Source: Pseudomonas plecoglossicida NBRC 103162 = DSM 15088 (lineage in GTDB: Bacteria; Pseudomonadota; Gammaproteobacteria; Pseudomonadales; Pseudomonadaceae). Taken from it: a DNA stretch of 51,805 bases. The translations under genes and the position numbers were made by a program. Positions 16,923 through 26,776 of this stretch are shown here, piece by piece; the first letter of the stretch is position 1; each line of letters opens with the position of its first letter. Below the pieces are notes generated by a model. It did not search any database. It had not been told where the DNA came from and worked only from the letters and a program-made list of their open reading frames with translations. Location: the NCBI RefSeq assembly GCF_000730665.1, contig NZ_BBIV01000040.1:1-51805 (forward strand), written 5' to 3'.

Positions 16923-17474
16923 ATGCAACTGCGCAATTCATCTTCTCGCTATGGCGTCGTCAGCATTGTCCTGCACTGGGGCGTGGCGCTGGCAGTCTTC
17001 GGCCTGTTTGGCCTGGGGTTGTGGATGGTCGGGCTCGACTACTACAGCCCGTGGCGAAAATCTGCCCCTGACCTGCACAAGAGCATCGGCCTGGTGCTGC
17101 TGGCTGTGATGCTGTTGCGTGTGATCTGGCGCTTCGTCAGCCCACCGCCGCCGTCACCCGCTAACCACGGCCCGCTGACCCGCGTGGCCGCCAAAGTGGG
17201 CCACCTGGCACTGTACCTTGGGCTGTTTGCGGTGATGGCCGCCGGTTACCTGATTTCGACCGCCGATGGCGTTGGCATTCCGGTCTTCGGCCTGTTCGAA
17301 GTGCCGGCCTTGATCAGCGACCTGCCCGACCAGGCTGACGTGGCAGGTGCCATTCACCTCTGGTTGGCCTGGGGCCTGGTGATCTTTGCCGTGCTGCATG
17401 CCCTGGCAGCCTTGAAACACCATTTCATCGACCGTGACGCGACCCTGACTCGCATGCTGGGCCGCAAAGCTTGA
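16923..17474 (+). CDS. Cytochrome b561
   Basis: A 183-residue inner-membrane di-heme cytochrome with four predicted membrane helices. Family features include RYGVVSIVLHWGVALAVFGLFGLG (first haem-ligand His), DLHKSIGLVLLAVMLLRVIWR, LYLGLFAVMAAGYLIS, and HLWLAWGLVIFAVLHALAALKHHFIDRD. Such proteins pass electrons between quinones and periplasmic partners. A CybB/YceJ-like gene next to yceI is a common bacterial pairing and is seen here: the YceI gene starts 35 bases downstream, so they are probably co-transcribed. ATG 16923 fits the family N-terminus. Confidence 0.93.
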   Translation: MQLRNSSSRYGVVSIVLHWGVALAVFGLFGLGLWMVGLDYYSPWRKSAPDLHKSIGLVLLAVMLLRVIWRFVSPPPPSPANHGPLTRVAAKVGHLALYLGLFAVMAAGYLISTADGVGIPVFGLFEVPALISDLPDQADVAGAIHLWLAWGLVIFAVLHALAALKHHFIDRDATLTRMLGRKA

Positions 17475-17509
17475 CTCTCAACCTCAATTGCAACGGAAGG
17501 AAAGTAAGG

Positions 17510-18088
17510 ATGTTGAAAAAGACTTTTGCCGCCCTGGCGCTCGGTACCGCTCTGATCTCCGCTGGCCAGGCCATGGCTGCCGAGTACAAGATCGACAAGG
17601 AAGGCCAGCACGCGTTCGTCGACTGGAAGATCAGCCACCTGGGCTACAGCTTCATTCACGGTACCTTCAAGGACTTCGACGGTAATTTCACCTGGGACAG
17701 CGCCAAGCCTGAAGCCAGCAAGATCAACGTCGACCTGAAGACAGCCAGCCTGTGGTCGAACCACGCCGAGCGTGACAAGCACATCGCCAGCAAAGACTTC
17801 CTGGATGCGAAGAAGTATCCAAACGCCAAGTTCGTGTCTACCAGCGTCAAATCGACCGGTGACAAGACCGCGGACGTCACCGGTGACCTGACCATGCACG
17901 GTGTGACCAAGCCGGTGACCTTCAAGGCCACCTTCAACGGTGAAGGCAAGGACCCATGGGGCGGTGAGCGTGCCGGCTTCAATGCCACCACCACCCTTAA
18001 CCTGAACGACTTCGGCATCAAGGGTCCAGGCGCGACTTCGCAGACCCTGGACCTGGATATCAGTGTCGAAGGTGTGAAGCAGAAGTAA
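17510..18088 (+). CDS. YceI family periplasmic protein
   Basis: A 192-residue lipocalin-like protein with a clear signal peptide (MLKKTFAALALGTALISAGQAMAA). The mature part has FVDWKISHLGYSFIHGTFKDFDG, SLWSNHAERDKHIASKDFLDAKKYPNAKF and LTMHGVTKPVTFKATFNG, all typical of YceI. Family members bind isoprenoid or quinone-like lipids in a beta-barrel. AAGGAAAGTAAGG precedes the ATG at 17510. It shares a likely transcript with the upstream cytochrome b561 gene and ends at a strong terminator. Confidence 0.95.
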   Translation: MLKKTFAALALGTALISAGQAMAAEYKIDKEGQHAFVDWKISHLGYSFIHGTFKDFDGNFTWDSAKPEASKINVDLKTASLWSNHAERDKHIASKDFLDAKKYPNAKFVSTSVKSTGDKTADVTGDLTMHGVTKPVTFKATFNGEGKDPWGGERAGFNATTTLNLNDFGIKGPGATSQTLDLDISVEGVKQK

Positions 18089-18105
18089 GCCTTTGCCTTG
18101 GTAAT

Positions 18106-18137
18106 AAAAAACGCCGCCTTTTCAGGCGGCGTTTTCG
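18106..18137 (+). terminator. Intrinsic terminator after yceI
   Basis: ACGCCGCCT (18111-18119) pairs with AGGCGGCGT (18124-18132) around a TTTC loop, followed by TTTTCGTTT and preceded by an A-run. The A-run could let it work on both strands. Confidence 0.92.
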
Positions 18138-18153
18138 TTTGTCTGTTCGGGCG

Positions 18154-18230
18154 TCATCGCCGGCAAGCCGGCTCCCACAATAGAGGGTGGTGCAAAACCC
18201 TGTGGGAGCCGGTTTGCCGGCGATAGGGCC
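18154..18230. repeat. REPIN between yceI and rhlE
   Basis: CATCGCCGGCAAGCCGGCTCCCACA faces a near-perfect inverted copy with one change in the core (GCCGGTTTGCCGGCGAT). The pair lies in the convergent gap between the yceI terminator and the rhlE stop codon. Confidence 0.85.
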
Positions 18231-18239
18231 GATACAGAC

Positions 18240-20132
18240 TCAGCCCTTGCGGGTCAGCAGCGCAGGGCGCTCACCGCGCGGGCGGCTCGGCAGGTCGTCC
18301 AGTTGCTCGGGCGTCGGATAACGGTCGAGCTTGGATTCCTTGCGGATGATCACTGGCTGGTTCTGCGGCTCACGCGAGCTGCGTACCGCTGGCTCCTGGC
18401 GCGAGGCATCGTCACGACCGGCAGGGCGGTTGCGACCGCCACCACCATCGCGACGGCCACCACCGCCCGTGTTGTTGCGCGGCGGACGCTTCTCGCCGCT
18501 GGCGTTACGTGGCTGCCCACCACCACCGGTGCGGCCCTGGCCGCCGCCAGTGTTGCCCTGGCCAGTAGCCTGGCCTTGTTGGCCTTGGCTGGCAGCGCCA
18601 CCTGGGCGACGATTGCGGCCCTGGTTCTTGGCGTTCTGGTACGGGCTGACGTAGTCGGCGCGGTTGCCGAAGTTGTCGACGTCGTCGTCCAGGAATTCTT
18701 CCGGGTCACGGTCGGCAGGCGCTTTCGGCGCGCCAGCCTGGCCTGCCTGTTGCTGGCGCGGCTTCTTGTCACGCGGCTTGCGCGGCTGTTGCTTGTCGCC
18801 GGTCTTTTCCTTGTCGGCGGGCTTGTCCGCTGCCTGCGGCTTGGCCTTGCCTTTGTCCTTGCCCTTGTCCTTGCGGCCACCGCTGCCTTCTTTGCCACCG
18901 TCGCCACGGGCCTGCTGGTTGCGACCGCCACGGCCGCTGTTTTGCGGGCGTTCGCGCACTTCAGGCTTCTCGGCCTCCACCTGGCTTGGGTCGAAGCCCA
19001 TCAGGTCGCCATCGGCGATCTTCTGCTTGGTGACGCGCTCGATGCTCTTGAGCAGTTTCTCTTCATCCGGCGCGACCAGGGAAATGGCTTCGCCCGAACG
19101 CCCGGCACGGCCGGTACGGCCGATACGGTGAACGTAGTCTTCCTCGACGTTCGGCAGCTCGAAGTTGACCACGTGGGGCAGTTGGTCGATATCCAGGCCG
19201 CGTGCGGCGATGTCGGTGGCGACCAGCACGCGCACCGAGTTGGCCTTGAAGTCGGCCAGGGCCTTGGTGCGGGCGTTCTGGCTCTTGTTGCCGTGGATCG
19301 CGGCGGCGCTCAGGCCGTGCTTTTCCAGGTATTCGGCCAGGCGGTTGGCGCCGTGCTTGGTGCGGGTGAACACCAGCACCTGCTCCCAGGCACCCAGGGT
19401 GATCAGGTGCGCCAGCAGTGCGCGCTTGTGGCTGGCAGGCAGGCGATAGACGCGCTGCTCGATACGCTCGACCGTGGTGTTCGGCGGGGTGACCTCGATG
19501 CGCTCCGGGTTGTGCAGGAGCTTGTCGGCAAGGTCCGTGATGTCCTTGGAGAAGGTCGCCGAGAACAGCAGGTTCTGGCGCTTGGCCGGCAGGCGGGCAA
19601 GGACCTTCTTGACGTCGTGGATGAAGCCCATGTCGAGCATGCGGTCGGCTTCGTCCAGCACCAGGATTTCTACATGGGCCAGGTCTACCTTGCCTTGGCC
19701 GGCCAGGTCGAGCAGGCGGCCAGGGCAGGCCACCAGGATGTCGACGCCTTTGGCGATCGCCTGGATCTGCGGGTTCATGCCGACGCCACCAAAGATGCAG
19801 GCGCTGACCAACGGCAGGTCACGGGCATACACCTTGAAGCTGTCGTGCACCTGGGCTGCCAGCTCGCGGGTCGGGGTCAGCACCAGTACACGCGGTTGGC
19901 GCGGGCCATGGCGCTGGGATTTGTCAGGGTGACCGGCCGGGAACAGGCGCTCGAGAATCGGCAGGGCGAAGCCGCCGGTCTTACCAGTACCAGTCTGTGC
20001 GGCAACCATCAGGTCGCGACCTTGCAACACGGCGGGAATGGCCCGCTGTTGCACCGGAGTCGGCTGGGTATAGCCCGCTGCTTCGATAGCGCGGACAAGA
20101 GCCTCGGAGAGACCGAGGGAAGCAAAGGACAT
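18240..20132 (-). CDS. rhlE: DEAD-box ATP-dependent RNA helicase RhlE
   Basis: A 630-residue RNA helicase with the full motif series: PTPVQQRAIPAVLQGRDL (Q motif), AQTGTGKT (Walker A), LTPTRELA, LDEADRMLDMG (DEAD), SATFS, VATDIAARGLDI and HRIGRTGRAG. The core ends near residue 390. The last 240 residues are low-complexity, rich in Arg, Gly, Lys, Gln and Asn, typical of the disordered RNA-binding tails of RhlE proteins in Pseudomonas. The ATG at 20132 fits MSFASLGLSEAL. The 218 bases upstream hold no gene and may be a long 5' leader. Confidence 0.95.
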   Translation of the reverse strand: MSFASLGLSEALVRAIEAAGYTQPTPVQQRAIPAVLQGRDLMVAAQTGTGKTGGFALPILERLFPAGHPDKSQRHGPRQPRVLVLTPTRELAAQVHDSFKVYARDLPLVSACIFGGVGMNPQIQAIAKGVDILVACPGRLLDLAGQGKVDLAHVEILVLDEADRMLDMGFIHDVKKVLARLPAKRQNLLFSATFSKDITDLADKLLHNPERIEVTPPNTTVERIEQRVYRLPASHKRALLAHLITLGAWEQVLVFTRTKHGANRLAEYLEKHGLSAAAIHGNKSQNARTKALADFKANSVRVLVATDIAARGLDIDQLPHVVNFELPNVEEDYVHRIGRTGRAGRSGEAISLVAPDEEKLLKSIERVTKQKIADGDLMGFDPSQVEAEKPEVRERPQNSGRGGRNQQARGDGGKEGSGGRKDKGKDKGKAKPQAADKPADKEKTGDKQQPRKPRDKKPRQQQAGQAGAPKAPADRDPEEFLDDDVDNFGNRADYVSPYQNAKNQGRNRRPGGAASQGQQGQATGQGNTGGGQGRTGGGGQPRNASGEKRPPRNNTGGGGRRDGGGGRNRPAGRDDASRQEPAVRSSREPQNQPVIIRKESKLDRYPTPEQLDDLPSRPRGERPALLTRKG

Positions 20133-20350
20133 GGGCAATCCTGTTCTCGTTGGGGCTGGGCCCGTTGGGATGTTCTGCCTGGCGCGACGGGCATCGGTGG
20201 GATGCGATCGCGTCCGGTCCAGCTGGGCTTTCACTGCGCATCCCGGAAGCGGGGGATGAGCGCCAAGGGGCGTCAGTACCGATCTGGGTGCTTGTTGCGA
20301 GGCCGAGCGTCCGGGCGTGAGCCGGGCGGGAAGGCCCGAGTATAACAGAG

Positions 20351-21139
20351 CTAGCGCTGCGTGCTGCTTTCCTGCTGCTCAACGGCGTCGGGAAGATGGC
20401 CGGTGTCGCCGATATAGCGTGCGATTATTGCAACGTAGGCCGGTTCTTGCTTGAACCGTCGCAGCTCATCGGCAAAAGCCTGGGCCAGTTTTTCGCGCCC
20501 AGGTTTGCGGGCCAGGCCCAGGTATTGGGACTGACGGCTGATGACCAGAGGCAACTCTTCGACCTGTTTCTCCAGGCCAAGTTGTCGTCGCAGGTAGCGC
20601 CCGACCATGCGGTCGGTCACCAGCAGGTCGATGCGCCCGAGCACGAGCTTGCCGAAATTGGCTTCATGGCTCTGGGCCGATTCACGTGTGAAGCCCGCGG
20701 CTTGTTCGAAGGCAGGGCCATAGGCATAGCCTGGCGAGGTGCCCACGGTCAGGTCGCGCAGGTCGCTGAGCTGGTCGACCACATGGCGGCGCTTGCTCGC
20801 CTGGTACAGCACGAACTCGACATCCGACATGGGCTCGACCGGGTATACCATGTAGCCCTTGCGCGCTTCGATCTTGAAGATGTCCATCACCCCATCCGCC
20901 AGGCCTTGTTCGACCATGGCCAGGCAGCGCTTCCAGGGCAGGAATTCCCATTCCACCTCGACCCCCAGGCGCCTGAAGACTTCGGTGGTGACTTCATAGT
21001 CGATACCGGTGGGCTGATCGGCCTGCCGATAGATGTACGGCGCCCAGTCGTCGCTGACCAGGCGCAGTCGTTCGCCCAGCGCCATCGGGCTCAGGCAGGC
21101 GAGCAGGAAAATGCACAACAGGCGGTTGATAACAGGCAT
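20351..21139 (-). CDS. Periplasmic solute-binding protein, family 3 (orphan)
   Basis: A 262-residue protein with signal peptide MPVINRLLCIFLLACLSPMALG and the bacterial extracellular solute-binding family 3 fold: LVSDDWAPYIYRQADQPTGIDYEVTTEVFRRLG at the start, then GVMDIFKIEARKGYMVYPVEPMSDVEFVLY and later VLGRIDLLVTDRMVGRYL. Such proteins usually deliver amino acids to ABC importers, but no permease or ATPase gene is adjacent. The ligand is unknown. Confidence 0.88.
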   Translation of the reverse strand: MPVINRLLCIFLLACLSPMALGERLRLVSDDWAPYIYRQADQPTGIDYEVTTEVFRRLGVEVEWEFLPWKRCLAMVEQGLADGVMDIFKIEARKGYMVYPVEPMSDVEFVLYQASKRRHVVDQLSDLRDLTVGTSPGYAYGPAFEQAAGFTRESAQSHEANFGKLVLGRIDLLVTDRMVGRYLRRQLGLEKQVEELPLVISRQSQYLGLARKPGREKLAQAFADELRRFKQEPAYVAIIARYIGDTGHLPDAVEQQESSTQR

Positions 21140-21294
21140 GGCGCGAGATTACGCGCTCAGCCGTGGCAAGGCCAGAACGCAGACGATGTTGAAACAGGCC
21201 TTCTGATGCCTGATGGCCGGGTCAAAGGTCAGGTAGACCCGCTGTGGGCGGGGATGCGAAAGCGGTCGCATCTCAGGCAAGACCTGTCGGGCCG

Positions 21295-21334
21295 GAAGAA
21301 AACAAGGCCTCAGTCCATGACTAAGGCCTTGGTT
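21295..21334 (-). terminator. Intrinsic terminator downstream of metF
   Basis: Read on the minus strand, CAAGGCCT (21331-21324) pairs with AGGCCTTG (21310-21303), extended by ACTAAGG/ACTGAGG-side pairing, and is followed by TTTTCTT. It lies 30 bases after the metF stop. The rest of 21140-21294 shows no gene or clear signal. Confidence 0.8.
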
Positions 21335-21363
21335 CTTTCTGAAGGCAATCTTGCCGGAAAGCT

Positions 21364-22209
21364 TCAGCGAGGCAGCTTCAGGTTGTTCCAGATCGCCAGG
21401 CTGGCATCGGCCTGGTTCAGGGTATAGAAGTGCAGGCCTGGAGCGCCGCCTTGCAGCAGTTGCTCGCACATGCGCGTGATCACTTCCTCGCCGAATGCCT
21501 GGATGCTGGCGGTGTCATCGGCATAGGCTTCCAGCTGCTTGCGGATCCAGCGCGGGATCTCGGCGCCGCAGGCATCGGAAAAGCGTGCCAGCTTGCTGTA
21601 GTTGGTGATCGGCATGATGCCGGGCACCACCGGGATGTCCACGCCCAGCTTCTGTGCGCGCTCGACGAAGTAGAAATAGCTGTCGGCGTTGAAGAAGTAC
21701 TGGGTGATGGCGCTGTCGGCACCGGCCTTGACCTTGTGCACGAAGTTGGCCAGGTCGGCTTCGAAGTTGCGCGCCTGCGGGTGCATTTCCGGATAGGCGG
21801 CTACTTCCAGGTGGAAGTGGTCAGCGCTTTCCTGGCGGATGAATTCGACCAGGTCGCTGGCATAGCGCAGTTCACCACTGGCCATACCCATGCCCGATGG
21901 CAGGTCGCCGCGCAGGGCAACGATGCGCTTGATGCCTGCGGTCTTGTACTGGGCAAGCAGGGCGCGCAGCTCGTCCTTGGTGTCACCGACGCACGACAAG
22001 TGCGGGGCGGCCGGCACCTTCGCTTCGCTTTCCAGCTGCAGCACGGTGTTCAGTGTGCGGTCGCGGGTCGAACCGCCGGCGCCGTAAGTGCAGGAGAAAA
22101 AGTCCGGGTTGCAGGCGGCCAGCTGGCGGGCTACGCCCATCAGCTTTTCGTGACCGGCATCGGTCTTGGTGGGGAAGAATTCGAAACTGTAGCGGCGTTC
22201 TTGTGACAT
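21364..22209 (-). CDS. metF: Methylenetetrahydrofolate reductase
   Basis: MetF reduces 5,10-methylene-THF to 5-methyl-THF with FAD, supplying the methyl group for methionine. The 281-residue protein opens with MSQERRYSFEFFPTKTDAGHEKL (catalytic Glu in SFEFFPTK), then FFSCTYGAGGSTRDRT, GIKRIVALRGDLPSGMG, and ITQYFFNADSYFYFVE...PVVPGIMPI. ATG 22209 has GAGGAAACAG upstream. It follows ahcY on the same strand across a hairpin-rich gap, so both are activated-methyl cycle genes. Confidence 0.97.
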   Translation of the reverse strand: MSQERRYSFEFFPTKTDAGHEKLMGVARQLAACNPDFFSCTYGAGGSTRDRTLNTVLQLESEAKVPAAPHLSCVGDTKDELRALLAQYKTAGIKRIVALRGDLPSGMGMASGELRYASDLVEFIRQESADHFHLEVAAYPEMHPQARNFEADLANFVHKVKAGADSAITQYFFNADSYFYFVERAQKLGVDIPVVPGIMPITNYSKLARFSDACGAEIPRWIRKQLEAYADDTASIQAFGEEVITRMCEQLLQGGAPGLHFYTLNQADASLAIWNNLKLPR

Positions 22210-22221
22210 CTCTGTTTCCTC

Positions 22222-22284
22222 AGCTGCAAGCCAGAGGCCGCAAGCTGCAAGTAAAAGCCAGGGCGGTGGGGGCCGGCCTGGCTT
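22222..22284. repeat. Intergenic AGCTGCAAG repeat and hairpin upstream of metF
   Basis: AGCTGCAAG (22222-22230) and CAAGCTGCAAGTAAAAGCC (22241-22259) match the arm of the inverted repeat at 2266-2356. The copy ends in its own hairpin, AAGCCAGG (22255-22262) with CCTGGCTT (22277-22284). It appears to be a decayed or partial member of the same dispersed family. Confidence 0.6.
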
Positions 22285-22309
22285 GGGCATCGATCAAGAT
22301 TCAACGACT

Positions 22310-22343
22310 ACAAGCGCCCGGCGACATGCCGACGGGCGCTTGT
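22310..22343 (-). terminator. Hairpin after the ahcY stop codon
   Basis: ACAAGCGCCCG (22310-22320) and CGGGCGCTTGT (22333-22343) form a perfect 11-base stem three bases after the ahcY stop. On the minus strand the following sequence has only scattered Ts, so termination may be partial, leaving some readthrough into metF. Confidence 0.65.
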
Positions 22344-22346
22344 CGC

Positions 22347-23756
<1,410 letters not shown>

Positions 23757-23782
23757 GAGAGCCTCCATTCGTAGTGTGCGAA

Positions 23783-23870
23783 TGGGCGCCGTTGTGCGTT
23801 GAGCGTCCGCGGGAGCGGACAACGCCCCATCCGAGCCTGACAGGAAGACCCTGCTGCAGCGCCCCTCGGG
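23783..23870 (-). promoter_or_regulatory. SAH riboswitch upstream of ahcY
   Basis: On the minus strand the leader reads CCCGAGGGGCGCUGCAGC, then a short hairpin, then UCAGGCUCGG, matching the conserved P1/P2 core of the S-adenosylhomocysteine riboswitch. A variable GC hairpin follows (GTCCGC/GCGGAC at 23805-23820) and then ACAACGGCGCCC, matching the conserved 3' pseudoknot strand. Position directly before ahcY is where this class is normally found. SAH binding would be expected to increase ahcY expression. A small hairpin, CATTCG/CGAATG (23784-23779 with 23771-23766), abuts the GGAGG ribosome binding site and could be the expression platform; that part is inference. Confidence 0.92.
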
Positions 23871-23919
23871 TGGGTGGCGGGCATGGCACCGCTACGGGCT
23901 GCCATGTGAATCGGCAGGG

Positions 23920-23948
23920 ATTATAGCCGTGGCTGTGTGACACACCAA
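23920..23948 (-). promoter_or_regulatory. Putative sigma-70 promoter of ahcY
   Basis: On the minus strand, TTGGTG (23948-23943) and a perfect TATAAT (23925-23920) are separated by 17 bases. The transcript would start near 23913 and include the whole SAH riboswitch. Confidence 0.75.
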
Positions 23949-24052
23949 AGGCTTTCTGTCGATTAATCGAGACGATAGTCGATGTTCAATGGAGCACCCG
24001 TCGCGGCTCTGCCATCATTGCTTCACGTTAGCCACGCAGGTCAGGAGTACTG

Positions 24053-24454
24053 ATGAACTTTCACACCCGCAAATGGGTAAAACCCGAAGACCTCAACCCC
24101 AACGGCACCCTGTTCGGCGGCAGCTTGCTGCGCTGGATCGACGAAGAGGCGGCGATCTACGCCATCGTCCAGCTGGGCAACCAGCGCGTGGTGACCAAGT
24201 ACATGTCGGAAATCAACTTCGTCAGCGCTTCGCGCCAGGGCGACATCATCGAACTGGGCATTACCGCCACCGAGTTCGGCCGTACCTCGATCACCCTCAA
24301 GTGTGAAGTGCGTAACAAGATCACCCGCAAGAGCATCCTGACGGTCGACAAGATGGTCTTCGTCAATCTGGGCGAGGATGGCCTGCCGGCGGCCCACGGG
24401 CGGACCGAGATCAAGTACGTGCAGGACCAGTTCCCGGATTCGGCGGTGGAGTGA
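24053..24454 (+). CDS. Acyl-CoA thioesterase, YciA-like hotdog family
   Basis: A 133-residue hotdog-fold protein. NPNGTLFGGSLLRWIDEEAAIYA carries the helix and catalytic-site Asp/Glu of the YciA/Acot class, followed by VTKYMSEINFVSASRQGDIIELG and CEVRNKITRKSILTVDKMVFVNL. Such enzymes hydrolyse acyl-CoA thioesters; chain-length preference cannot be read from sequence. Start ATG 24053 follows CAGGAG. It is divergent from ahcY and shares the 296-base gap containing the riboswitch. Confidence 0.88.
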   Translation: MNFHTRKWVKPEDLNPNGTLFGGSLLRWIDEEAAIYAIVQLGNQRVVTKYMSEINFVSASRQGDIIELGITATEFGRTSITLKCEVRNKITRKSILTVDKMVFVNLGEDGLPAAHGRTEIKYVQDQFPDSAVE

Positions 24455-24462
24455 TGGCTTTG

Positions 24463-24503
24463 GGGCTGCTCTGCAGCCCAATCGCCGGCAAGCGGCCCCT
24501 GCC
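24463..24503. repeat. Hairpin plus single REP after the thioesterase gene
   Basis: GGGCTGC (24463-24469) pairs with GCAGCCC (24473-24479), followed directly by a degenerate REP half (ATCGCCGGCAAGCGG). The same GGGCTGC-NNN-GCAGCCC hairpin accompanies REP sequences near 38509 and 48837. It lies between convergent genes. Confidence 0.65.
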
Positions 24504-24507
24504 ATAC

Positions 24508-25743
24508 TCAAGGCTGTGCGCTGACCCTTCGCACCACGCCGCCAATGCTCAACCCCTGCACCAGAATCGACGACAGCACCACGATATAGGTGATCGACAG
24601 CAGCAGGTCGCGCTCGCTGCCTTGCGGCAACGACAGCGCCAGCGCCACCGAAACCCCGCCGCGCAAGCCACCCCAGGTCAGCACCCGCACCGTGCCCTTC
24701 GGCACACTGCGCCAGCGGCGCAGCAGCAGGATGGCCGGCGCCACCGTCAGCAAGCGCGACAGCAGCACCGCCACCGCCAGCACACCGCCCGCCGCCAGGT
24801 GCAGCCAGTTGAACGGCAGCAGCAACAGCTCCAGGCCGATCAGCGCGAACAGCAAGGCGTTGAGCATGTCGTCGATCAGTTCCCAGAAACCGTCCATGTA
24901 GCGGCGGGTCATGTCGTTCATCGCCAGGTTGCGACCCAGGTTGCCGATGATCAGGCCGGCCACCACCATCGCGATCGGCGCCGAGACGTGCAGCTCGTAG
25001 CACATCGCCGAGCCACCGATGACCAGTGCCAGGGTCAGCATGACCTCGACCTGGTACTGCTCGACGCTCTTGATCATGCGGTAGGTGGCGTAGCCGATCA
25101 GCCCGCCGAACACCACGCCGCCGATGGCTTCGCGGGCGAACAGCAGCGCGGTGTCGGAAAAGCTCGGCGTTTCGCCCAGCTGGATGATCCCCAGCAGCAC
25201 GGTGAATACCACGACCGCAGTGCCGTCGTTGAACAGCGACTCGCCGACGATGGTGGTTTTCAGCGGTTTGGAGGCGTTGGCGGTCCGCAGGGCGCCGAGC
25301 ACGGCGATCGGGTCGGTCGGGGAGATCAGCGCGCCGAACAGCAGGCAGTAGATCAGCGGCACCTGCCAGCCGAACAGGGCGAATACCCAGTGCGACAGAT
25401 AACCGATCACCACGGTGGCGATCAATACACCCAGGGTGGCCAGCAGGCCGATGGGCCAGCGGTAGCTGCGCAGGTCCGCAAGGTTGACGTGCAGTGCGCC
25501 GGCGAACAGCAGGAACGCGAGCATCCAGTGCATCAGCAGGTCATTGAAGTCGATCTGGTTCATCAGCCCTTCGACGCGTTCTTCCAGGCCCGGGAAGCCG
25601 ATCAGGCTCAGGCCCTGAAGCATCAGGGAAAACAGCAGTGCCGTGACCATCACGCCGATCGCGGGCGGCAGGCCGATGAAGCGGTAGTTGACGTAGGTGA
25701 GGAGGGTGGTGAGGCAGATAAACGCGGCTACTAATTCAAGCAT
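24508..25743 (-). CDS. Na+/H+ antiporter, CPA1 (NhaP) family
   Basis: A 411-residue integral membrane protein with about 12 helices. CPA1 motifs are clear: FGALISPTDPIAVLGAL and VGESLFNDGTAVVVF, the second containing the Asn-Asp pair of the ion-binding site. It would exchange Na+ or K+ for protons across the inner membrane; the cation is uncertain. ATG 25743 follows ACAGGA and begins MLELVAAFICLTT; an in-frame ATG about 15 codons upstream would give a longer hydrophilic start and seems less likely. Confidence 0.9.
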   Translation of the reverse strand: MLELVAAFICLTTLLTYVNYRFIGLPPAIGVMVTALLFSLMLQGLSLIGFPGLEERVEGLMNQIDFNDLLMHWMLAFLLFAGALHVNLADLRSYRWPIGLLATLGVLIATVVIGYLSHWVFALFGWQVPLIYCLLFGALISPTDPIAVLGALRTANASKPLKTTIVGESLFNDGTAVVVFTVLLGIIQLGETPSFSDTALLFAREAIGGVVFGGLIGYATYRMIKSVEQYQVEVMLTLALVIGGSAMCYELHVSAPIAMVVAGLIIGNLGRNLAMNDMTRRYMDGFWELIDDMLNALLFALIGLELLLLPFNWLHLAAGGVLAVAVLLSRLLTVAPAILLLRRWRSVPKGTVRVLTWGGLRGGVSVALALSLPQGSERDLLLSITYIVVLSSILVQGLSIGGVVRRVSAQP

Positions 25744-25921
25744 CCCAAATCCTGTAACGATGGCTTCCAAGTCGTACCCGAGGGGCATCGGGCAGTTGTT
25801 TGATGGCCTGGCGATGGTTTCGGGACACAGCTTTGACCGGATTTGTTCTTTTCGTTCCATGGCTCCCTCCGGACCGGAAGCGTTGTATCGTTGCCAGCTC
25901 TGACTGCAAGGAGCGCCCCGC

Positions 25922-26755
25922 GTGTTGGCAACTTCCCTGGTTCTGATCGCCGCCCTGCTGCACGCGACCTGGAACACCTTGATCAAATTCAGCGGTGAGC
26001 GCTTGCTGGTGATCGCCAGCATGGACACCGTGGCGCTGGTCTTCGCCGTGTTCGCCGTGGCGTTCACCGAATTTCCCCCGGCCGAGATCTGGCCCTGGTT
26101 GCTGGCCTCGGCGCTGGCCGAGCAGCTGTACCGCTTCCTGCTGATCCAGGCCTACCGGGTTGGCGACCTGGGCCTGGTCTATCCTCTGATGCGCGGGCTG
26201 TCGCCGCTGGTGGTGCTGGGGCTGACCCTGGCGTTCGCCGGCGAGTCGCTGAGCCAGCAGCAGATCATCGGCATCCTGCTGATCCCTTGCGGCATGGCCT
26301 GCCTGTTGTGGCAGGGCGGCGGCGGAGATCGGCTGCCCTGGTCGATGTTGCCGGTGGTGGCGCTGATCGGCTTGTGCATCGGCTGCTACACCTGGTTCGA
26401 CGGGCAGGCCGTGCGGCTGTGGGGCAAGCCTTGGGACTACCTGGTGTGGCTGACCTTGCTCAGCGCCTGGCCATTCCCATTGCTGGCCAGCGTGGCGCGG
26501 CGGGCACCGTTCGTGCTGTTCTGGCGCATGCAATGGCGGTTGGGCCTGGCGGTGGGACTGTGCGTGCTGCTCAGCTACGCGCTGGTGCTGTGGGCCATGC
26601 ACCTGGGCTCGGTGGCCGAGGCAGCAGCGTTGCGTGAGCTGAGCGTGATCCTGGTGGTGCTGCTGGGCATGCGCTACCTCAAAGAACCTTTTGGCGGGCC
26701 AAGACTCCTAGCTTGCGGGCTGGTCCTGGCAGGCATGCTGGTGATGAAGCTCTAA
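25922..26755 (+). CDS. EamA/DMT-superfamily transporter
   Basis: A 277-residue membrane protein with about ten helices and two EamA repeats. The first includes LIAALLHATWNTLIKFSGERL and YRVGDLGLVYPLMRGLSPLVV; the second ends LGSVAEAAALRELSVILVVLLGMRYLKEPFGGPRLLACGLVLAGMLVMKL, seen here in its parts. Members export small metabolites; the substrate is unknown. Start is GTG at 25922 with AAGGAG upstream. It is divergent from the antiporter gene and followed by the MAPEG gene after 21 bases. Confidence 0.87.
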   Translation: MLATSLVLIAALLHATWNTLIKFSGERLLVIASMDTVALVFAVFAVAFTEFPPAEIWPWLLASALAEQLYRFLLIQAYRVGDLGLVYPLMRGLSPLVVLGLTLAFAGESLSQQQIIGILLIPCGMACLLWQGGGGDRLPWSMLPVVALIGLCIGCYTWFDGQAVRLWGKPWDYLVWLTLLSAWPFPLLASVARRAPFVLFWRMQWRLGLAVGLCVLLSYALVLWAMHLGSVAEAAALRELSVILVVLLGMRYLKEPFGGPRLLACGLVLAGMLVMKL

Positions 26756-26776
26756 TCCATTTTCGAACAAGGAGTC

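Noticed and set aside
18240..18980. Low-complexity Arg/Gly/Gln/Asn-rich coding stretch as a separate repeat element
   Set aside because: It is the continuous C-terminal tail of RhlE in frame with the helicase core and is typical of the family.
18303..20345. 680-codon open frame opposite rhlE
   Set aside because: Hydrophobic Val/Leu/Ala-rich pattern arises from reading the RhlE codons backward; rhlE motifs on the minus strand are complete.
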